In this document: positions 1 through 11,000 of the stretch, piece after piece
How positions within the stretch are numbered: the first letter of the stretch is position 1
How the letters are laid out: every line of letters begins with the position of its first letter
Source: JANJUO01 sp942492935
Lineage (GTDB): Bacteria; Bacteroidota; Ignavibacteria; Kapaibacteriales; UBA2268
DNA: 64,000 nucleotides
Direction: 5' to 3'
Assembly: GCA_942492935.1 (NCBI GenBank)
Contig: OW818654.1
Coordinates: 3,534,001 to 3,598,000 of the forward strand
Translations under genes and position numbers: made by a program
Notes under the pieces: model-generated
Told to the model about the DNA's origin: nothing
The model's database searches: none
The model's input: only the letters and a program-made list of their open reading frames with translations

Positions 1-1135
1 AGGAGTAAATTCACTTGCTGGATATGGCGAAATATTCTTTAGAAATACGTTAGCATCTGGTGTAATTCCACAGATTTCGGTAATACTTGGTCCTTGTGCC
101 GGTGGTGCCGTTTATTCACCAGCTCTAACTGACTTTGTGTTCGTTGTGGATAAAATTTCCAAAATGTTTATCACAGGTCCAGAAGTAATCAAAACCGTAT
201 TAGGTGAAGAAATTTCAATGGAAGACCTCGGTGGAGCAAGGATTCATTCAGAAATTACAGGTAATGCCCATTTCTTTGCAGAATCTGAATTGGAGTGTTT
301 CGAGCAAATTAAAAGATTAGTTTCGTTCATACCTTGGAATTCTACAAAAAAAGCAGAGAAATTTCCTGCTAAACCACCAAAAGCAAAATACAATATCAGC
401 AATATTATTCCCAAAGAGTCAACACAACCTTATGATGTTAGGGATATAATTCGTTGTATAGCAGATGATTCTGATTTTTTGGAAGTACAAGAACATTTTG
501 CAGCTAATATAGTTATTGGTTTTGCAAGATTGAATGGTCAAACAATTGGTATTGTTGGAAATCAGCCATTAGTTCTTGCCGGAGTTCTTGATGTGGATTC
601 ATCTGACAAAGCTGGTAGATTTATTCGCTTTTGTGATTCATTCAATATACCACTTCTTACATTAGTTGATTTGCCGGGATATTTGCCGGGCATAGACCAA
701 GAACATGCTGGAGTTATCAGACACGGTGCAAAAATATTATATGCTTATAGTGAAGCAACTGTTGCAAAAATTACAGTGATTTTGCGTAAAGCTTATGGTG
801 GTGGTTATATAGCAATGTGTTCTAAACATTTGGGAGCTGATTTTGTTTTTGCGTTACCAACTGCTGAAATAGCTGTGATGGGACCTGAAGGTGCAGCAAA
901 TATTATTTTCAAAAAAGAAATTACTGAAGCATCAGACCCAGATGCTATGCGAAAAATTAAAGTTGATGAATATACTCAGAAATTTGCAAATCCTTACAAA
1001 GCTGCATCAGCTGGATATATTGACGCTGTAATTACTGCTGAAGAAGTTAGAGAACACGTTTTACATGCTTTACACATTGCAGAAGACAAGAAAGAATTTA
1101 GACCTTCACGCAAACACGGTATTCCACCATTTTAG
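1..1135 (+). CDS. Acyl-CoA carboxylase carboxyltransferase (beta) subunit, 5'-truncated by the window edge
   Basis: The frame is open from the first bases, so the true start lies outside the window. A GTG at 137 is internal. The protein is the biotin-dependent carboxyltransferase of the propionyl-CoA carboxylase / methylmalonyl-CoA decarboxylase family (crotonase-like fold). It moves CO2 between carboxybiotin and an acyl-CoA. Visible family motifs are GPCAGGAVYSPA at the start, the FITGPEVIK region, DLPGYLPG in the second half (acyl-CoA/carboxybiotin pocket), and the RKAYGGGYIAM block. The C-terminal HGIPPF ending is normal. A biotin carrier gene follows after 9 bases, supporting one complex. 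No biotin carboxylase is seen, so propionyl-CoA carboxylase and sodium-pumping decarboxylase remain open alternatives. The family call is firm; the substrate is inferred. Confidence 0.93.
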   Translation, partial: GVNSLAGYGEIFFRNTLASGVIPQISVILGPCAGGAVYSPALTDFVFVVDKISKMFITGPEVIKTVLGEEISMEDLGGARIHSEITGNAHFFAESELECFEQIKRLVSFIPWNSTKKAEKFPAKPPKAKYNISNIIPKESTQPYDVRDIIRCIADDSDFLEVQEHFAANIVIGFARLNGQTIGIVGNQPLVLAGVLDVDSSDKAGRFIRFCDSFNIPLLTLVDLPGYLPGIDQEHAGVIRHGAKILYAYSEATVAKITVILRKAYGGGYIAMCSKHLGADFVFALPTAEIAVMGPEGAANIIFKKEITEASDPDAMRKIKVDEYTQKFANPYKAASAGYIDAVITAEEVREHVLHALHIAEDKKEFRPSRKHGIPPF

Positions 1136-1144
1136 GACATTACT

Positions 1145-1462
1145 ATGGAAGAATTGAACAAATTATATCTGCTAAATATTGATGATAGCCAATACGAAAC
1201 TCGTATTACTAAAAAATTTATTCAAAGAAAGCGATATAAACCAATTGATACGAAAAAAGTAACAGCTTTTATTCCAGGAACAATCAGGGATATTTTTGTT
1301 AAAGAAGGGCAGCAAGTTAGCTTAGGACAAGATATTTTAATTCTCGAAGCAATGAAAATGAAAAATATAGTAAAAGCACCTGAAGCAGGTATTGTGAAGA
1401 GAATTTATTTCCGTTCTGAACAGCGCGTTGCAAAAAATGAATTACTTTTTGAAATGGAATAA
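1145..1462 (+). CDS. Biotin carboxyl carrier protein (biotinyl domain)
   Basis: This 105-residue protein has a biotinyl/lipoyl domain at about residues 37-105. The biotin attachment motif EAMKM is present, with the modified lysine at Lys71. The domain shows the usual halves, PGTIRDIFVKEGQQV and APEAGIVKRI. The N-terminal 36 residues are basic and not recognisable. It starts 9 bases after the carboxyltransferase stop, so the two are presumably co-transcribed. The carrier shuttles carboxybiotin between a biotin carboxylase (or decarboxylase partner) and the upstream carboxyltransferase. It is short compared with fused alpha subunits, so the biotin carboxylase must be a separate gene outside this window. 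The assignment as a biotinyl carrier is secure. Confidence 0.93.
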   Translation: MEELNKLYLLNIDDSQYETRITKKFIQRKRYKPIDTKKVTAFIPGTIRDIFVKEGQQVSLGQDILILEAMKMKNIVKAPEAGIVKRIYFRSEQRVAKNELLFEME

Positions 1463-1478
1463 AATATCTAAAAAAATT

Positions 1479-1507
1479 ATGTGCCACATTTAAAAAATGT
1501 GGCACAT
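1479..1507. terminator. Bidirectional hairpin terminator between convergent genes
   Basis: A perfect 13-bp inverted repeat (1479-1491 with 1495-1507, 3-base loop) lies between the convergent biotin carrier and RND genes. The A-rich and T-rich flanks fit intrinsic termination. Its core (tgccacattt / aaatgtggca) resembles the hairpin modules at 23267 and 23405. Confidence 0.7.
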
Positions 1508-1521
1508 ATAATATTTCACAT

Positions 1522-4500
1522 TTAAACTAAACTACCTTCTAATTTTAGTTTTCTTCTTATCCAGATTAATGTCTTTGCTACCAACATATATGCAGCTGGA
1601 ATTACAAATAAAGTTAAGACTGTTGAAGCAATAAAACCACCAATTGATACTACACCAAGTGGCTTACTCATTTCAGCTCCAGTTGAACCAATACCGACCG
1701 CCATTGGATACATACCAAGAATTAAAGCAACCGTGGACATAATGATAGGTTTCAACTTTGTTGGACCTGCTTCAAGTAAAGCATCTTTTACATTATATCC
1801 TTTTTCTCTTATCAATTGATTAGTATAATCCAATAGCAAAATCGCATTATTCACCACAATTCCAATGAGCATAATTACCCCCATCATTGAAGTTAATCCA
1901 AAATTTGTATCAGTATAGTACATAAGCATAAACACACCAATCATACCAAGTGGCATTGTTAATAAAATTAGAACAGGTTGCCATAAGCTTTCAAGAATTG
2001 CAGCCATAAGCATATAAGTTAAAATGAATGCAAGTAAAAATGCAAAACCTAAATCAGCAACCATCTCCATTTGCATTTCAGATGAGCCACCCCATTTAAA
2101 TCTATATCCAACAGGTAACTTAATTGTTTCTAATTGCTTAGTAACTTCGTTGATAATATCACCTGTTGCCACACCTTCAGCATTTGAACCAGTAAATTGA
2201 ATTGCTGTAAATTTATCTCTACGCAATACTTTTGTAAAACCAGTCGAAAATTCAACATCTGCAACTTGTGATAATCTAAAAGTCCCTAATGGAGTAATTA
2301 TTGGAATATTTCCAATTTTTTCAGGTGTATTTACTGAACCTTCACTCATCATAACTTTTACATCATACTCTTCCCCACTTTCCTTGTATTGTGTTGATTC
2401 AATACCCTCAATAGAAGCTCTGATTGTAAAAGCAAGTTCTTGAATAGACAAACCAGTTTCTGCAATTTTTTCACGCTTTGGACTAATTGTAATTTCAGGT
2501 TTACCAGCACTCGAACTATTATCAAAATTCACAAAGCCGTTAATATTCTTACATTTCTTAATAACTTCATCTTTAATTTTTTCAAGTGTTTCTAAATCTT
2601 GACCTTGTAAATAAAATTCAATAGGAGCGCCAGGACCGCCAGAACGTTCTGCAAGGTCAATTTTCAATCTTGCATTAGGAATATCAGCTAAATCCCTTGT
2701 AAACATTGTGATATATTCTAAAACCCCTTTATCTCTTTGCTCTTTATCAACAAGTTGTACTTCCATAGAAGCAAGGTTAGTTCCAATATCTAAATCAGTT
2801 GCTTTACCAACATTGGTTATCATCTGAGTTATTTCTTTATGATAATTCAGTTTCTCCTCAATTTTATTAGTAACTGCTGTAGTTGCATCTAAATTGTATC
2901 CTTCAGGTAATCTAACTTCAATTCTAATTTTGCCATCATCATTTACTGGCATAAATTCAAAACCAATTTTAGAACCATAAATCATTGTTGTAGCAATAAA
3001 AACTACACCAGTCATTATTAATATAGCAAATGCAATCCAATTAGTTTTTAAAGTTACAATCAATAATTTCGAATATAAATTTTCAAAGATTTTCTCCATC
3101 TTCATAATGAACTTGCTTAAAAATCCCAATTTCACCTTATGTGGTAATATTAGTGCTGCAAGCATTGGAGTAAGCGTAAATGCAGTTATCAAAGAAAATA
3201 TTGTAGCAAAAGTTGCAGTCAATGCTAATTCCTTTAAAAATCCACCAACCAGTGAACTCATATTAGCAAGTGGCACAAACACAACAACATTTGTAAGAGT
3301 AGAAGCTACAACTGCGATAGCTACTTCAGCAGTTCCATGATATGCTGAATCTTTTTTATCATGTCCCATATCTTTGTATCTGAAAATATTTTCCAACACA
3401 ACGATAGAACTTGAAACCAATGCACCAATTGAAACAGATATACCCATCAAAGATAATACATTCAACGAAAATCCCATCGCTTGAACACCAATAAATGTAG
3501 CGATAATAGATGTTGGCATAGATAGTGAAACAATTATCATTGAACGTAAATCATGCAGGAAAAACAACAACACAATAGCAGTAAAAAGCATTCCAAGTAT
3601 AATATTGCTCATTGTGTCATCAATCATACCACGAGTATAATTTGAAACATCATTTACAACTTTAATTTTTACCCCATCGGGTAAAGATTGTTCAATTTCA
3701 GGCAATCTTTTATACACTTCATTAGCAATATTTACTGCGTTACCATCAGATGCTTTTACCAAACTTAAACGAACAACATTTTCATCACGCAATTTTGTTG
3801 CATTATCAAAGTAAATAGCTCTTTCTCTTATTTTTTCACCAGCATCTTCAATTGTGGCAATTTCACGTAATTTTCTTCTACCAAATAATGTAGGTACTTC
3901 TAATTCTTCAAGTTCTTTCAAACTTTGATATTCACCTTCAAGACGAACAGTATATTCCTGGTCTTTCAATCTGAAATAACCACCAGGGATGTTCATATTC
4001 TGCATTTTTAAAATCTGAAGCATTTGAGGCAATGAAATCATATTTTCAAATACCAGCTTATCATCTAAAGTAACATGAACTTCACGTTTTTGCCCGCCAA
4101 TAATCGAAACTTTAGCCACACCAGCTATCTGAGCAAATCTATCTTTAAGCTTCTTTTCAGCTAATTCTCTCAAATCTTTTGGACTTTGATTACCTGAAAT
4201 AACAAGGTCAATAATCGGAAATGCTTGAAAATCAACTTTTTGAATAATTGGCTTTTGAGAGTCAGATGGTAAATCATTAGAAATTTCATCAACTTTATCT
4301 TTTACTTCCTGTTTGGCTAAGTCAATATCTTTTTTTAAGTCAAACTCAATCATAACAATAGAGACACCATCGAGTGAATATGATTCAACTCGCTTAATCA
4401 TACTAACCGTTGCCACCGCATCTTCAATTTTTTTACTTATCTGAGTTTCAATATCTTTAGGTCCTGCACCCGGATAAACAGTAGATATAGTAACATAAGG

Positions 4501-4626
4501 TATATTAACCTCTGGCATATTATTCAAATTCAATGAAGTAAATGATATATAACCGAAAATCAGGAATACCAAAAGAACCATCGTGGTCATAATTGGTCTT
4601 TCAATGGAAATTTTTGCAAGATACAT
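1522..4626 (-). CDS. RND-family efflux transporter, inner-membrane permease
   Basis: The 1034-residue length and architecture match AcrB/HAE-type RND pumps: an N-terminal SIERPIMTTMVLLV transmembrane helix, a first periplasmic loop with porter domains, TM2-6 around residues 340-500, a second loop, and TM8-12 at the C-terminus. It would export amphiphilic compounds through the adaptor and TolC proteins encoded just upstream; its ATG follows the adaptor stop with no gap. One oddity is in TM4. At the site of the paired proton-relay aspartates of AcrB (Asp407/408) this protein has GALVSSSIVVLEN (residues 401-413), that is Ser-Ser. TM10 has GIVVNNAILLLDY, with Asn in place of the AcrB lysine, which is common in related subfamilies. 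The energising ion is therefore uncertain. The family is certain; the substrate is unknown. Confidence 0.95.
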   Translation of the reverse strand: MYLAKISIERPIMTTMVLLVFLIFGYISFTSLNLNNMPEVNIPYVTISTVYPGAGPKDIETQISKKIEDAVATVSMIKRVESYSLDGVSIVMIEFDLKKDIDLAKQEVKDKVDEISNDLPSDSQKPIIQKVDFQAFPIIDLVISGNQSPKDLRELAEKKLKDRFAQIAGVAKVSIIGGQKREVHVTLDDKLVFENMISLPQMLQILKMQNMNIPGGYFRLKDQEYTVRLEGEYQSLKELEELEVPTLFGRRKLREIATIEDAGEKIRERAIYFDNATKLRDENVVRLSLVKASDGNAVNIANEVYKRLPEIEQSLPDGVKIKVVNDVSNYTRGMIDDTMSNIILGMLFTAIVLLFFLHDLRSMIIVSLSMPTSIIATFIGVQAMGFSLNVLSLMGISVSIGALVSSSIVVLENIFRYKDMGHDKKDSAYHGTAEVAIAVVASTLTNVVVFVPLANMSSLVGGFLKELALTATFATIFSLITAFTLTPMLAALILPHKVKLGFLSKFIMKMEKIFENLYSKLLIVTLKTNWIAFAILIMTGVVFIATTMIYGSKIGFEFMPVNDDGKIRIEVRLPEGYNLDATTAVTNKIEEKLNYHKEITQMITNVGKATDLDIGTNLASMEVQLVDKEQRDKGVLEYITMFTRDLADIPNARLKIDLAERSGGPGAPIEFYLQGQDLETLEKIKDEVIKKCKNINGFVNFDNSSSAGKPEITISPKREKIAETGLSIQELAFTIRASIEGIESTQYKESGEEYDVKVMMSEGSVNTPEKIGNIPIITPLGTFRLSQVADVEFSTGFTKVLRRDKFTAIQFTGSNAEGVATGDIINEVTKQLETIKLPVGYRFKWGGSSEMQMEMVADLGFAFLLAFILTYMLMAAILESLWQPVLILLTMPLGMIGVFMLMYYTDTNFGLTSMMGVIMLIGIVVNNAILLLDYTNQLIREKGYNVKDALLEAGPTKLKPIIMSTVALILGMYPMAVGIGSTGAEMSKPLGVVSIGGFIASTVLTLFVIPAAYMLVAKTLIWIRRKLKLEGSLV

Positions 4627-5688
4627 CTACTTCACCTCTTGATTAACCACTTTCAATTTCAAACCTTCATTTAATTGATTCATACAGCAGGTGATAATTT
4701 TATCGCCAACATTTAAACCACTTGTAATTTCAACCTCATTACTACTTTCTCTACCAGTTGTAACAGTTCTTCTTCTTGCTTTTCCTTCGTTTTCAACATA
4801 AACATACTTTTCACCATTTTCTTCACGTATATTTTTTCTTTCAATTACAATAGCTGAGTCATCATTATCAATTTTTAATTTTATATCAACAGTTACACCA
4901 CTTTTTAATTGATTTTTTGGATTATCAAATTCTATTTCAATAGGAAAAGACCTTGTTCTATCACCCATTGACAGCCCTACTACAGTAACTCTTCCTCTGA
5001 ATTGCTCACCGTTCCAAGTTGCAACCGCAGCCATTCCTTTACGAATGAATTTGTATTCCTCGTCTGACACATTAATTTTTGCTACCATCTTGTTCACTTG
5101 TGCAACAGTAAATAATGGGTCACCAATCTTTGGAACATCACCAACTCTATAAGGCATATCAATTATAATTCCACTAATTGGTGCTCTTGAATAAACCATT
5201 TGATTTAATTGTTCAACATTGCGTTTGCTAACTAAATACTGAGTTTCGGCATTATCAAGATTCATTTTTGGACTTTCACCAGCTTCATACAAATTCTTCA
5301 TTCTATTGTATAGTTTCTCAGCGTTATCTAATGCAGCTTTTGCTTGTTCAATTTGCAATGTAACCACTGATAATGGAAACTCCATAATAACTTGGTCTTC
5401 CTTCACAAAATCACCAACTTGTGCGTTAATCTTTACAATTCTATCACCTGTCATAGCAGTTTTAAATGATTCTCTCGTTCCGCTGACAGTTGTGAAATAA
5501 TTTAATTCTTTTGAAAATCCTGTTAAGTTAATCTGGCTAACTTCTACAGGCAAACCCTCTTCTGATTTAATTTGTTCCATACTTTTAGGTGGTTCTTTCT
5601 TTTCTTTCATACAACCACTCAAAATAAATGAGCTTATCAAAACAGAAATTGCTATAAATGCAATGAAATTTGATTTTTTGGACAACAT
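4627..5688 (-). CDS. RND efflux periplasmic adaptor (membrane fusion protein), lipoprotein
   Basis: This 353-residue HlyD/AcrA-type adaptor has an SPII signal ending in ILSGC (lipidated Cys about residue 26). The split biotinyl-lipoyl half-motifs are VGDFVKEDQVIMEF and SRAPISGIIIDM. An alpha-hairpin lies between them (residues about 113-165), followed by beta-barrel and membrane-proximal domains (VGDPLFTVA and FPIEIEF to LNVGDKIIT). It bridges the RND permease to the TolC-like exit duct. It sits between tolC-like and RND genes, with its stop abutting the permease start. The family and the partnership are clear; transported compounds are not indicated. Confidence 0.94.
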   Translation of the reverse strand: MLSKKSNFIAFIAISVLISSFILSGCMKEKKEPPKSMEQIKSEEGLPVEVSQINLTGFSKELNYFTTVSGTRESFKTAMTGDRIVKINAQVGDFVKEDQVIMEFPLSVVTLQIEQAKAALDNAEKLYNRMKNLYEAGESPKMNLDNAETQYLVSKRNVEQLNQMVYSRAPISGIIIDMPYRVGDVPKIGDPLFTVAQVNKMVAKINVSDEEYKFIRKGMAAVATWNGEQFRGRVTVVGLSMGDRTRSFPIEIEFDNPKNQLKSGVTVDIKLKIDNDDSAIVIERKNIREENGEKYVYVENEGKARRRTVTTGRESSNEVEITSGLNVGDKIITCCMNQLNEGLKLKVVNQEVK

Positions 5689-5727
5689 TTAAGTTTTCTC
5701 CAACCTTATTTATTAATTTTTAATTTA

Positions 5728-7152
5728 TTATTCAATATATTTAATATAATTTTCATTTAAGACGCCAGTTAAATTTTCTAACTCAACTTTGGCTAACATA
5801 TATTCATAAACAGAATTTAATCTATTTACTTGTGCTTCTCTCAATGCTAATTCAGAATTAAGAATATCTAACTGTGTTCCAGTTCCTTCTTTAATTTTAA
5901 TTTCGGCAATTTTGAAAGCTCTTTGCGCTAATTCAACATTCTTTTCATTTGCAGTAATCAAATTTAATGTTCTTTCAATTTCGAGCAATTGATTTTTTAC
6001 GGACATCTCAACAAAATGCTTAGCTTGTACAATTTGTTCTTCGGTTTTATATACATTTATTTTGGATTGTTGAACTTTGTTATCAGTTCGTTGACCATTA
6101 AATAAATTAATTGAAAAAGATAGACCTACCATGCCCGAACGATAATTCATAAAATTAAAATCATCAGCACTTCCACTAAATGCGTAATTACCAAATAAGA
6201 CTAATGTGGGCCAATATTCTGACCTGTCTAATTCAATAAATGCTTCATCAACATCTCTTTTTAATTTCAAAGTTTTCAAATCAAGATTGCCTTCCAAAGC
6301 AGTACTTACCAGCATATCTTTATTTAATTGAGATAAATCTTCTTTGCTTAATTTTCCGTCAATTTCAATTTCTGATTCCTGACCTGCACCAAGAATTAAT
6401 TTCAAGCCCTCAATTGCATTTTTATATGCATTTTTTGCCATCATTACTCTTGGTCTGAAATTTTCCATTGCTACTTGTGCTTGTAAAAGCTGATATTCAG
6501 AAACAATACCTTCTTTGTAATATGCTTCGACATTTTTAACATTGTTTTCAAAATTAGTCATACTCGAACTGGTTAAATCAACCATTTCCTTTGCTAACAA
6601 AACACCATAAAATGTTTTTTTTACGTCAAGAACAGTTTTTGAAACCTGACTTTTCAAACCTGCTTGAGCCGTTTTTAAATACGTTGCAGACGCTCCAATA
6701 CCTTGAAATACTGCTGAATTAAATAAAATTTGCTGAACTTCAAATTTTGCGTCATAATTATTTGTTTGAGCAAAAGATTGTAAAGTTGATGTAACAGGTT
6801 TGAATTTTGCCTCACTTGAGTCAATTTTTCCAGCTTCAAGCAAAACTCCATACGTTGCATTGCCAATCAATGCTCCAAAATCGGGAAACGCCATTTTACT
6901 TTTTTCGATAAAAGTTGCAAAACTTGCAGTAAAATTAACCGTAGGTAAGGCATAGCCATAAGCTTCTTTAACAGCAAAATTTGCCTTATCAACTTCCATC
7001 TTTGCAATCTTTGTCTGTTGATTGTTTTTAATTGCAATTTCAATCGCTTCATCTAAAGTAATTTTCTTTACTTGAGAATTTGCTTCTCCAAATCCAATCA
7101 ACCACATCAAAGATAGAGATAATAAACCTAACTTAATTGAATAATGCTTCAT
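5728..7152 (-). CDS. TolC-family outer membrane efflux protein
   Basis: An outer-membrane TolC/OEP protein of about 474 residues. I place the start at the ATG at 7152 (MKHYSIKLGLLSLSL), because it directly precedes a signal peptide; an in-frame ATG four codons earlier (7164) is the alternative. Two OEP repeats are visible, each beginning with the typical LDEAIEIAIKNN and ending with coiled helical segments. The second carries GTGTQLDILNSELALREAQVNR, the usual TolC helix signature. It forms the exit duct for the adaptor and RND pump encoded 40 bases downstream. The TetR gene lies upstream in the same direction, so the set reads as one operon. Confidence 0.93.
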   Translation of the reverse strand: MKHYSIKLGLLSLSLMWLIGFGEANSQVKKITLDEAIEIAIKNNQQTKIAKMEVDKANFAVKEAYGYALPTVNFTASFATFIEKSKMAFPDFGALIGNATYGVLLEAGKIDSSEAKFKPVTSTLQSFAQTNNYDAKFEVQQILFNSAVFQGIGASATYLKTAQAGLKSQVSKTVLDVKKTFYGVLLAKEMVDLTSSSMTNFENNVKNVEAYYKEGIVSEYQLLQAQVAMENFRPRVMMAKNAYKNAIEGLKLILGAGQESEIEIDGKLSKEDLSQLNKDMLVSTALEGNLDLKTLKLKRDVDEAFIELDRSEYWPTLVLFGNYAFSGSADDFNFMNYRSGMVGLSFSINLFNGQRTDNKVQQSKINVYKTEEQIVQAKHFVEMSVKNQLLEIERTLNLITANEKNVELAQRAFKIAEIKIKEGTGTQLDILNSELALREAQVNRLNSVYEYMLAKVELENLTGVLNENYIKYIE

Positions 7153-7182
7153 CAAATAAACCATTATATATAATTTAAAATA

Positions 7183-7815
7183 CTAATTATTTGTTTCTGT
7201 TTTTGCAAAAAAATCTTCCCTACCAGAATCTGTCAAACCACCAGTAAGGATAATTTCATAAATTTGTTCTATAACTTCTTCAGCCGTATAAGGAAGTGTT
7301 TTCATCGTTTCATAATTTAGAATATTCAAAAATGAATTACTAATTATTTTAAACAGTATATTTCTGTTAATATGTGGTTTAAGAAACCCTTTTTGTATTC
7401 CTATATCATAAATTTTGTTGAATATTTCTTCATGTTTCTTACCAAAATGAGGACACTTGATAAAAATATCATTCATGTGTCTTTTTATATCTTCAATTAT
7501 TGGAGCTGTAAAATTCGAAGTATGAGCGGCAACATGCTGCCATATATTTCTAAATTCATCACTTATCCACAATGCTTCATCATCTATTATTTTCTGAAAT
7601 TTTGCTTCCATAAACTGATTGAATCTATCATGCTTAGCAATAAGCATCTGTTCAATCAAATCAGTTTTAGATTCGAAATGCTCATAAATTGTGCGTTTGC
7701 TAATACCTAATTCTTTTGCTATCTCATCTAATCTTACATTTTTGAATCCATTTGCAAAAAATTTTTCTTCAACAGATTCTATGATTTTATTCTTAATTTC
7801 TTCTTTAACAGTCAT
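7183..7815 (-). CDS. TetR-family transcriptional regulator of the efflux operon
   Basis: This 210-residue protein has an N-terminal helix-turn-helix (LDEIAKELGISKRTIYEHF, about residues 24-42) followed by the conserved KTDLIEQML of TetR regulators. The C-terminal ligand-binding helices are divergent, as is usual. It is the first gene of the tetR-tolC-adaptor-RND run, 30 bases before tolC. Family behaviour suggests it represses its own operon until an effector, probably a pump substrate, binds. I could not identify an operator in the 7816-7970 upstream region, which is simply AT-rich. The regulatory link is inferred from position. Confidence 0.92.
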   Translation of the reverse strand: MTVKEEIKNKIIESVEEKFFANGFKNVRLDEIAKELGISKRTIYEHFESKTDLIEQMLIAKHDRFNQFMEAKFQKIIDDEALWISDEFRNIWQHVAAHTSNFTAPIIEDIKRHMNDIFIKCPHFGKKHEEIFNKIYDIGIQKGFLKPHINRNILFKIISNSFLNILNYETMKTLPYTAEEVIEQIYEIILTGGLTDSGREDFFAKTETNN

Positions 7816-7973
7816 AATTCCTATTATTCAATAAAACTTAAAAAACAATTTCAGTTTTCACAGTATAAATACGAATATAACACGAAATATGTTTCAAATA
7901 TTGCAAAGATTTTTTTATTTATTTTTATTATTGAGAATTTAATATCATATTTTTAATTTTTGAACATTAAAAA

Positions 7974-8001
7974 AGCCCTTTGCAAATAAATGCAAAGGGC
8001 T
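7974..8001 (-). terminator. Intrinsic terminator of the IgGFN-like gene
   Basis: An 11-bp perfect stem (agccctttgca / tgcaaagggct, 6-base loop) stands 23 bases past the stop on the minus strand. It is followed, reading minus, by a run of T residues (the A run at 7969-7974 on plus). Confidence 0.8.
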
Positions 8002-8024
8002 GATTTAGTTTCTTCAAATAGGAA

Positions 8025-11000
8025 TTATTTGGTAATTACCATTTGTTTTCTTTCTGTATAATGGCTTGATTTCAATTCATATATGTAAGTTCCTGAACCT
8101 AACATTTCAATTGGAATTCTTACACTATATTCGCCAACACCTAATGTACTTGACAATGGTGTTGCTACCAATTCTCCATTGATGTTGTAAATGTTCAATT
8201 CTGTTGGTGAGTTTGCCAAGCCAACTGAGAATGATATTTCACCACCTAATGATGTTACTGGATTTGGATTAATTGACACTAAACCAAAGTTTGTGCTGTT
8301 TATTACGATTTGTCTGATTGAATCTACGCATACTGGTTTCAAACCAACTTCTGTTGTGGCTGTTCCGAATCCTAAGCAATATTCACCAGGAATTTCTATT
8401 TTACGAACTGATGCTTTTGCATTTGGTTCTTTGAATGTTCCTGTTGTTGCTTTGTAGTATGGCAAGTATGAATCAAATAATATTGTAAATAATTCTGCAT
8501 CTTTTGCAAAGTTTTTCACAGCTACTGTGCCATGCAATTCAAATGTGATTAATGCTCTTTCTGAATCAATTATCGTTTTGTTTACATTTTGAAGTGTATA
8601 ACCATTGAATATTGCTGATGGTTTAATTCTTGATGTAAGTTTGTTTACGTCATTTTTCTTTTCAATGTCGATAAATTTGTTTTCATATTCTACTTCAAAT
8701 TTATACACTGGTTGTTCTGCAAGGTTAAATGTTTTTGCATCTTTTACTCTTGCTACCAATGTGGTTGCTTCTGGTTTTCCAGCATCAACTTCTTTCACTG
8801 TGAAATCTGCAGTTATGTTTACTATGTCAAATGTTGCTGTTACTGTAATTGTTATTACTTGGTCAGCACTTGCATTTGGTGCATCTGTTTTAAGATTGAA
8901 TTTTACGGTTGCATTGTTGTATAATGTTGTTGGTGTGAATGTAATTGGTACAATTAATTCGCCACCATTTGCATTTACTACTGAGCCAACTACTGCGGTA
9001 CCTACTGTAAAGTTACTTGCTACTGCACCTGTTGGCAAGCTGTTTACATCAAGTACACAAGACAAGATTTCTACTGATTTGCTTGAATTATTGATGAATT
9101 TTGGTTGCAATATGTGTGTATCATTTTGGCATATTGTTACTTGGTCAGGTGTTGTTGTTGCTAAATAGATAGCAGCTGAGCCAGTTACTGTTGCAGTTAC
9201 TTCAGCAGCAGCATCACTTACTGTTGTCAATGTTGCTGAATAGGTTTGTGCAGCAGTTGGTTCGTAAGTTACAGGCACTTCAATACTTTCACCTACTTGT
9301 AATGTAATTGGCAATGTTTGATTGTCAACAATTGTTCCATCTGCCAATATTTTTTTGATTTTTGTTAAATCATAAGTGAATATGTTATTTGATTTTGCTA
9401 TCGGACCAGCTGGAACGAGGTCTTTAATATAAAGTTCATCTGAATAATCATTATCCCATTTTTTGTTTTCAAATACTACTGGTTTAGTTACACTACCGTT
9501 TCCAACAACTAATTCTCCGAATGGGATACCAATTGCATTTGCTTTTGGATATTTTCCGTATCCTTCTAATACTGTTGTTACATCTTGGTCAGCGGCATCA
9601 CTTCCATATTTGATTACCAATCTTGAATGTCCTTCTGTTTTTGGATGGAATTCTACTGGTACGATTAATTGACCGTTGCTTCCTGATACTTTTTTGTTTT
9701 TGAATAAATTATCCAATACACCTGCATCATTTAATGGACGTTTTACCCCACCAACTTCTACCATAAAGTTATCGCCATTTATGCTTTCAACTACTGTTGC
9801 TTCTTTTAGTGTTACTTCTTTTGTTCCACCATTAATTAAAGTAATTGCTTGTGGTCCATAAGGTTGTGGATTTATTGATACATAAGGAGGAATCAATGCA
9901 GCTGCAGGTAAATTTCTGTTTCCACCAGCATTGTCTGTATAATAGCTCTTGTAATCTACTCTTAATACAGGCCATTCTTCACTGTTTGCTTTAAGGTTTG
10001 GTTGGATACCAACACCATTAAGTATTGTGAATGGGTCTGGTTCTGTTGCATCTGCTATAAATTCAATTGTTAATGGATATGTTCTTACTGCTTTTGGTGT
10101 AAATTTAACTGTAAATTTGAATGTGCCATCCATATTTACTAAAACTGGATTTGCATCTGATAAGTTTGCAAATTCTGGTATTTCATATACACCATCATCA
10201 ATTAAACTTTGGTCGCTATATTTAACACCTGTTATTTTTAATGATGTTGAAGAACCATCGCTTTTTCTGTTTTTAGCTTCAAGTACTTTTTCTACTGTGC
10301 TATTTACTGTTACTTCTAAGAAGTCATAGTCATCTGCTGCAATTTTAGGAACGCCAACGGAACCTTCTACTCTTAATGTGTATTTGTTCCAGCAAGTATC
10401 GCCTGTTTCGTTCATTATTACAACACCAACTGAATCAAGGAAGAAACCGTCTTGTGCAGCTGTAAATTTAATTTTGAAACTCTTTGCTTCACCTGGATTT
10501 AATGGTGCTATATTGCCACCTGTCAAACCGATTATTTCAAAGTATGTTTCACCAAATAAATCATTTGCTCTTTCCGCTTCAACAAGTTTTGAATCTTGTT
10601 TTAAGAACATTTTGTAATTTGCTGGAATAGCACTCTTGCCATCATTGTAAATTTCAAAATCGAAAGTAGCTTCTCTGGCTGGAGTTTCTAATTTGAAACT
10701 ACCAAAATTTTGTTTGTATTTTTTATCTTTTGTACGAACTATTGCTTTTACAGGGTAGAATAAAATAACAGAATCAGTTCTATTACCAACTCTATCTTGG
10801 AAAATTAAGTGAGCGCGACCTTCTACTGATGGATCGATAACAGTAAGATACCAATTAGTTTTCATATCTTCACCAACTACGAAATCATCATAATCGAAAT
10901 CATAGTTATAACTATCTTGAAAATCAAGCATTACAAGACCCATATTTGAACGATTATCAGAGTTATCTCTTGGTTCATCAGTAACTAATCCTTTTGTAAC

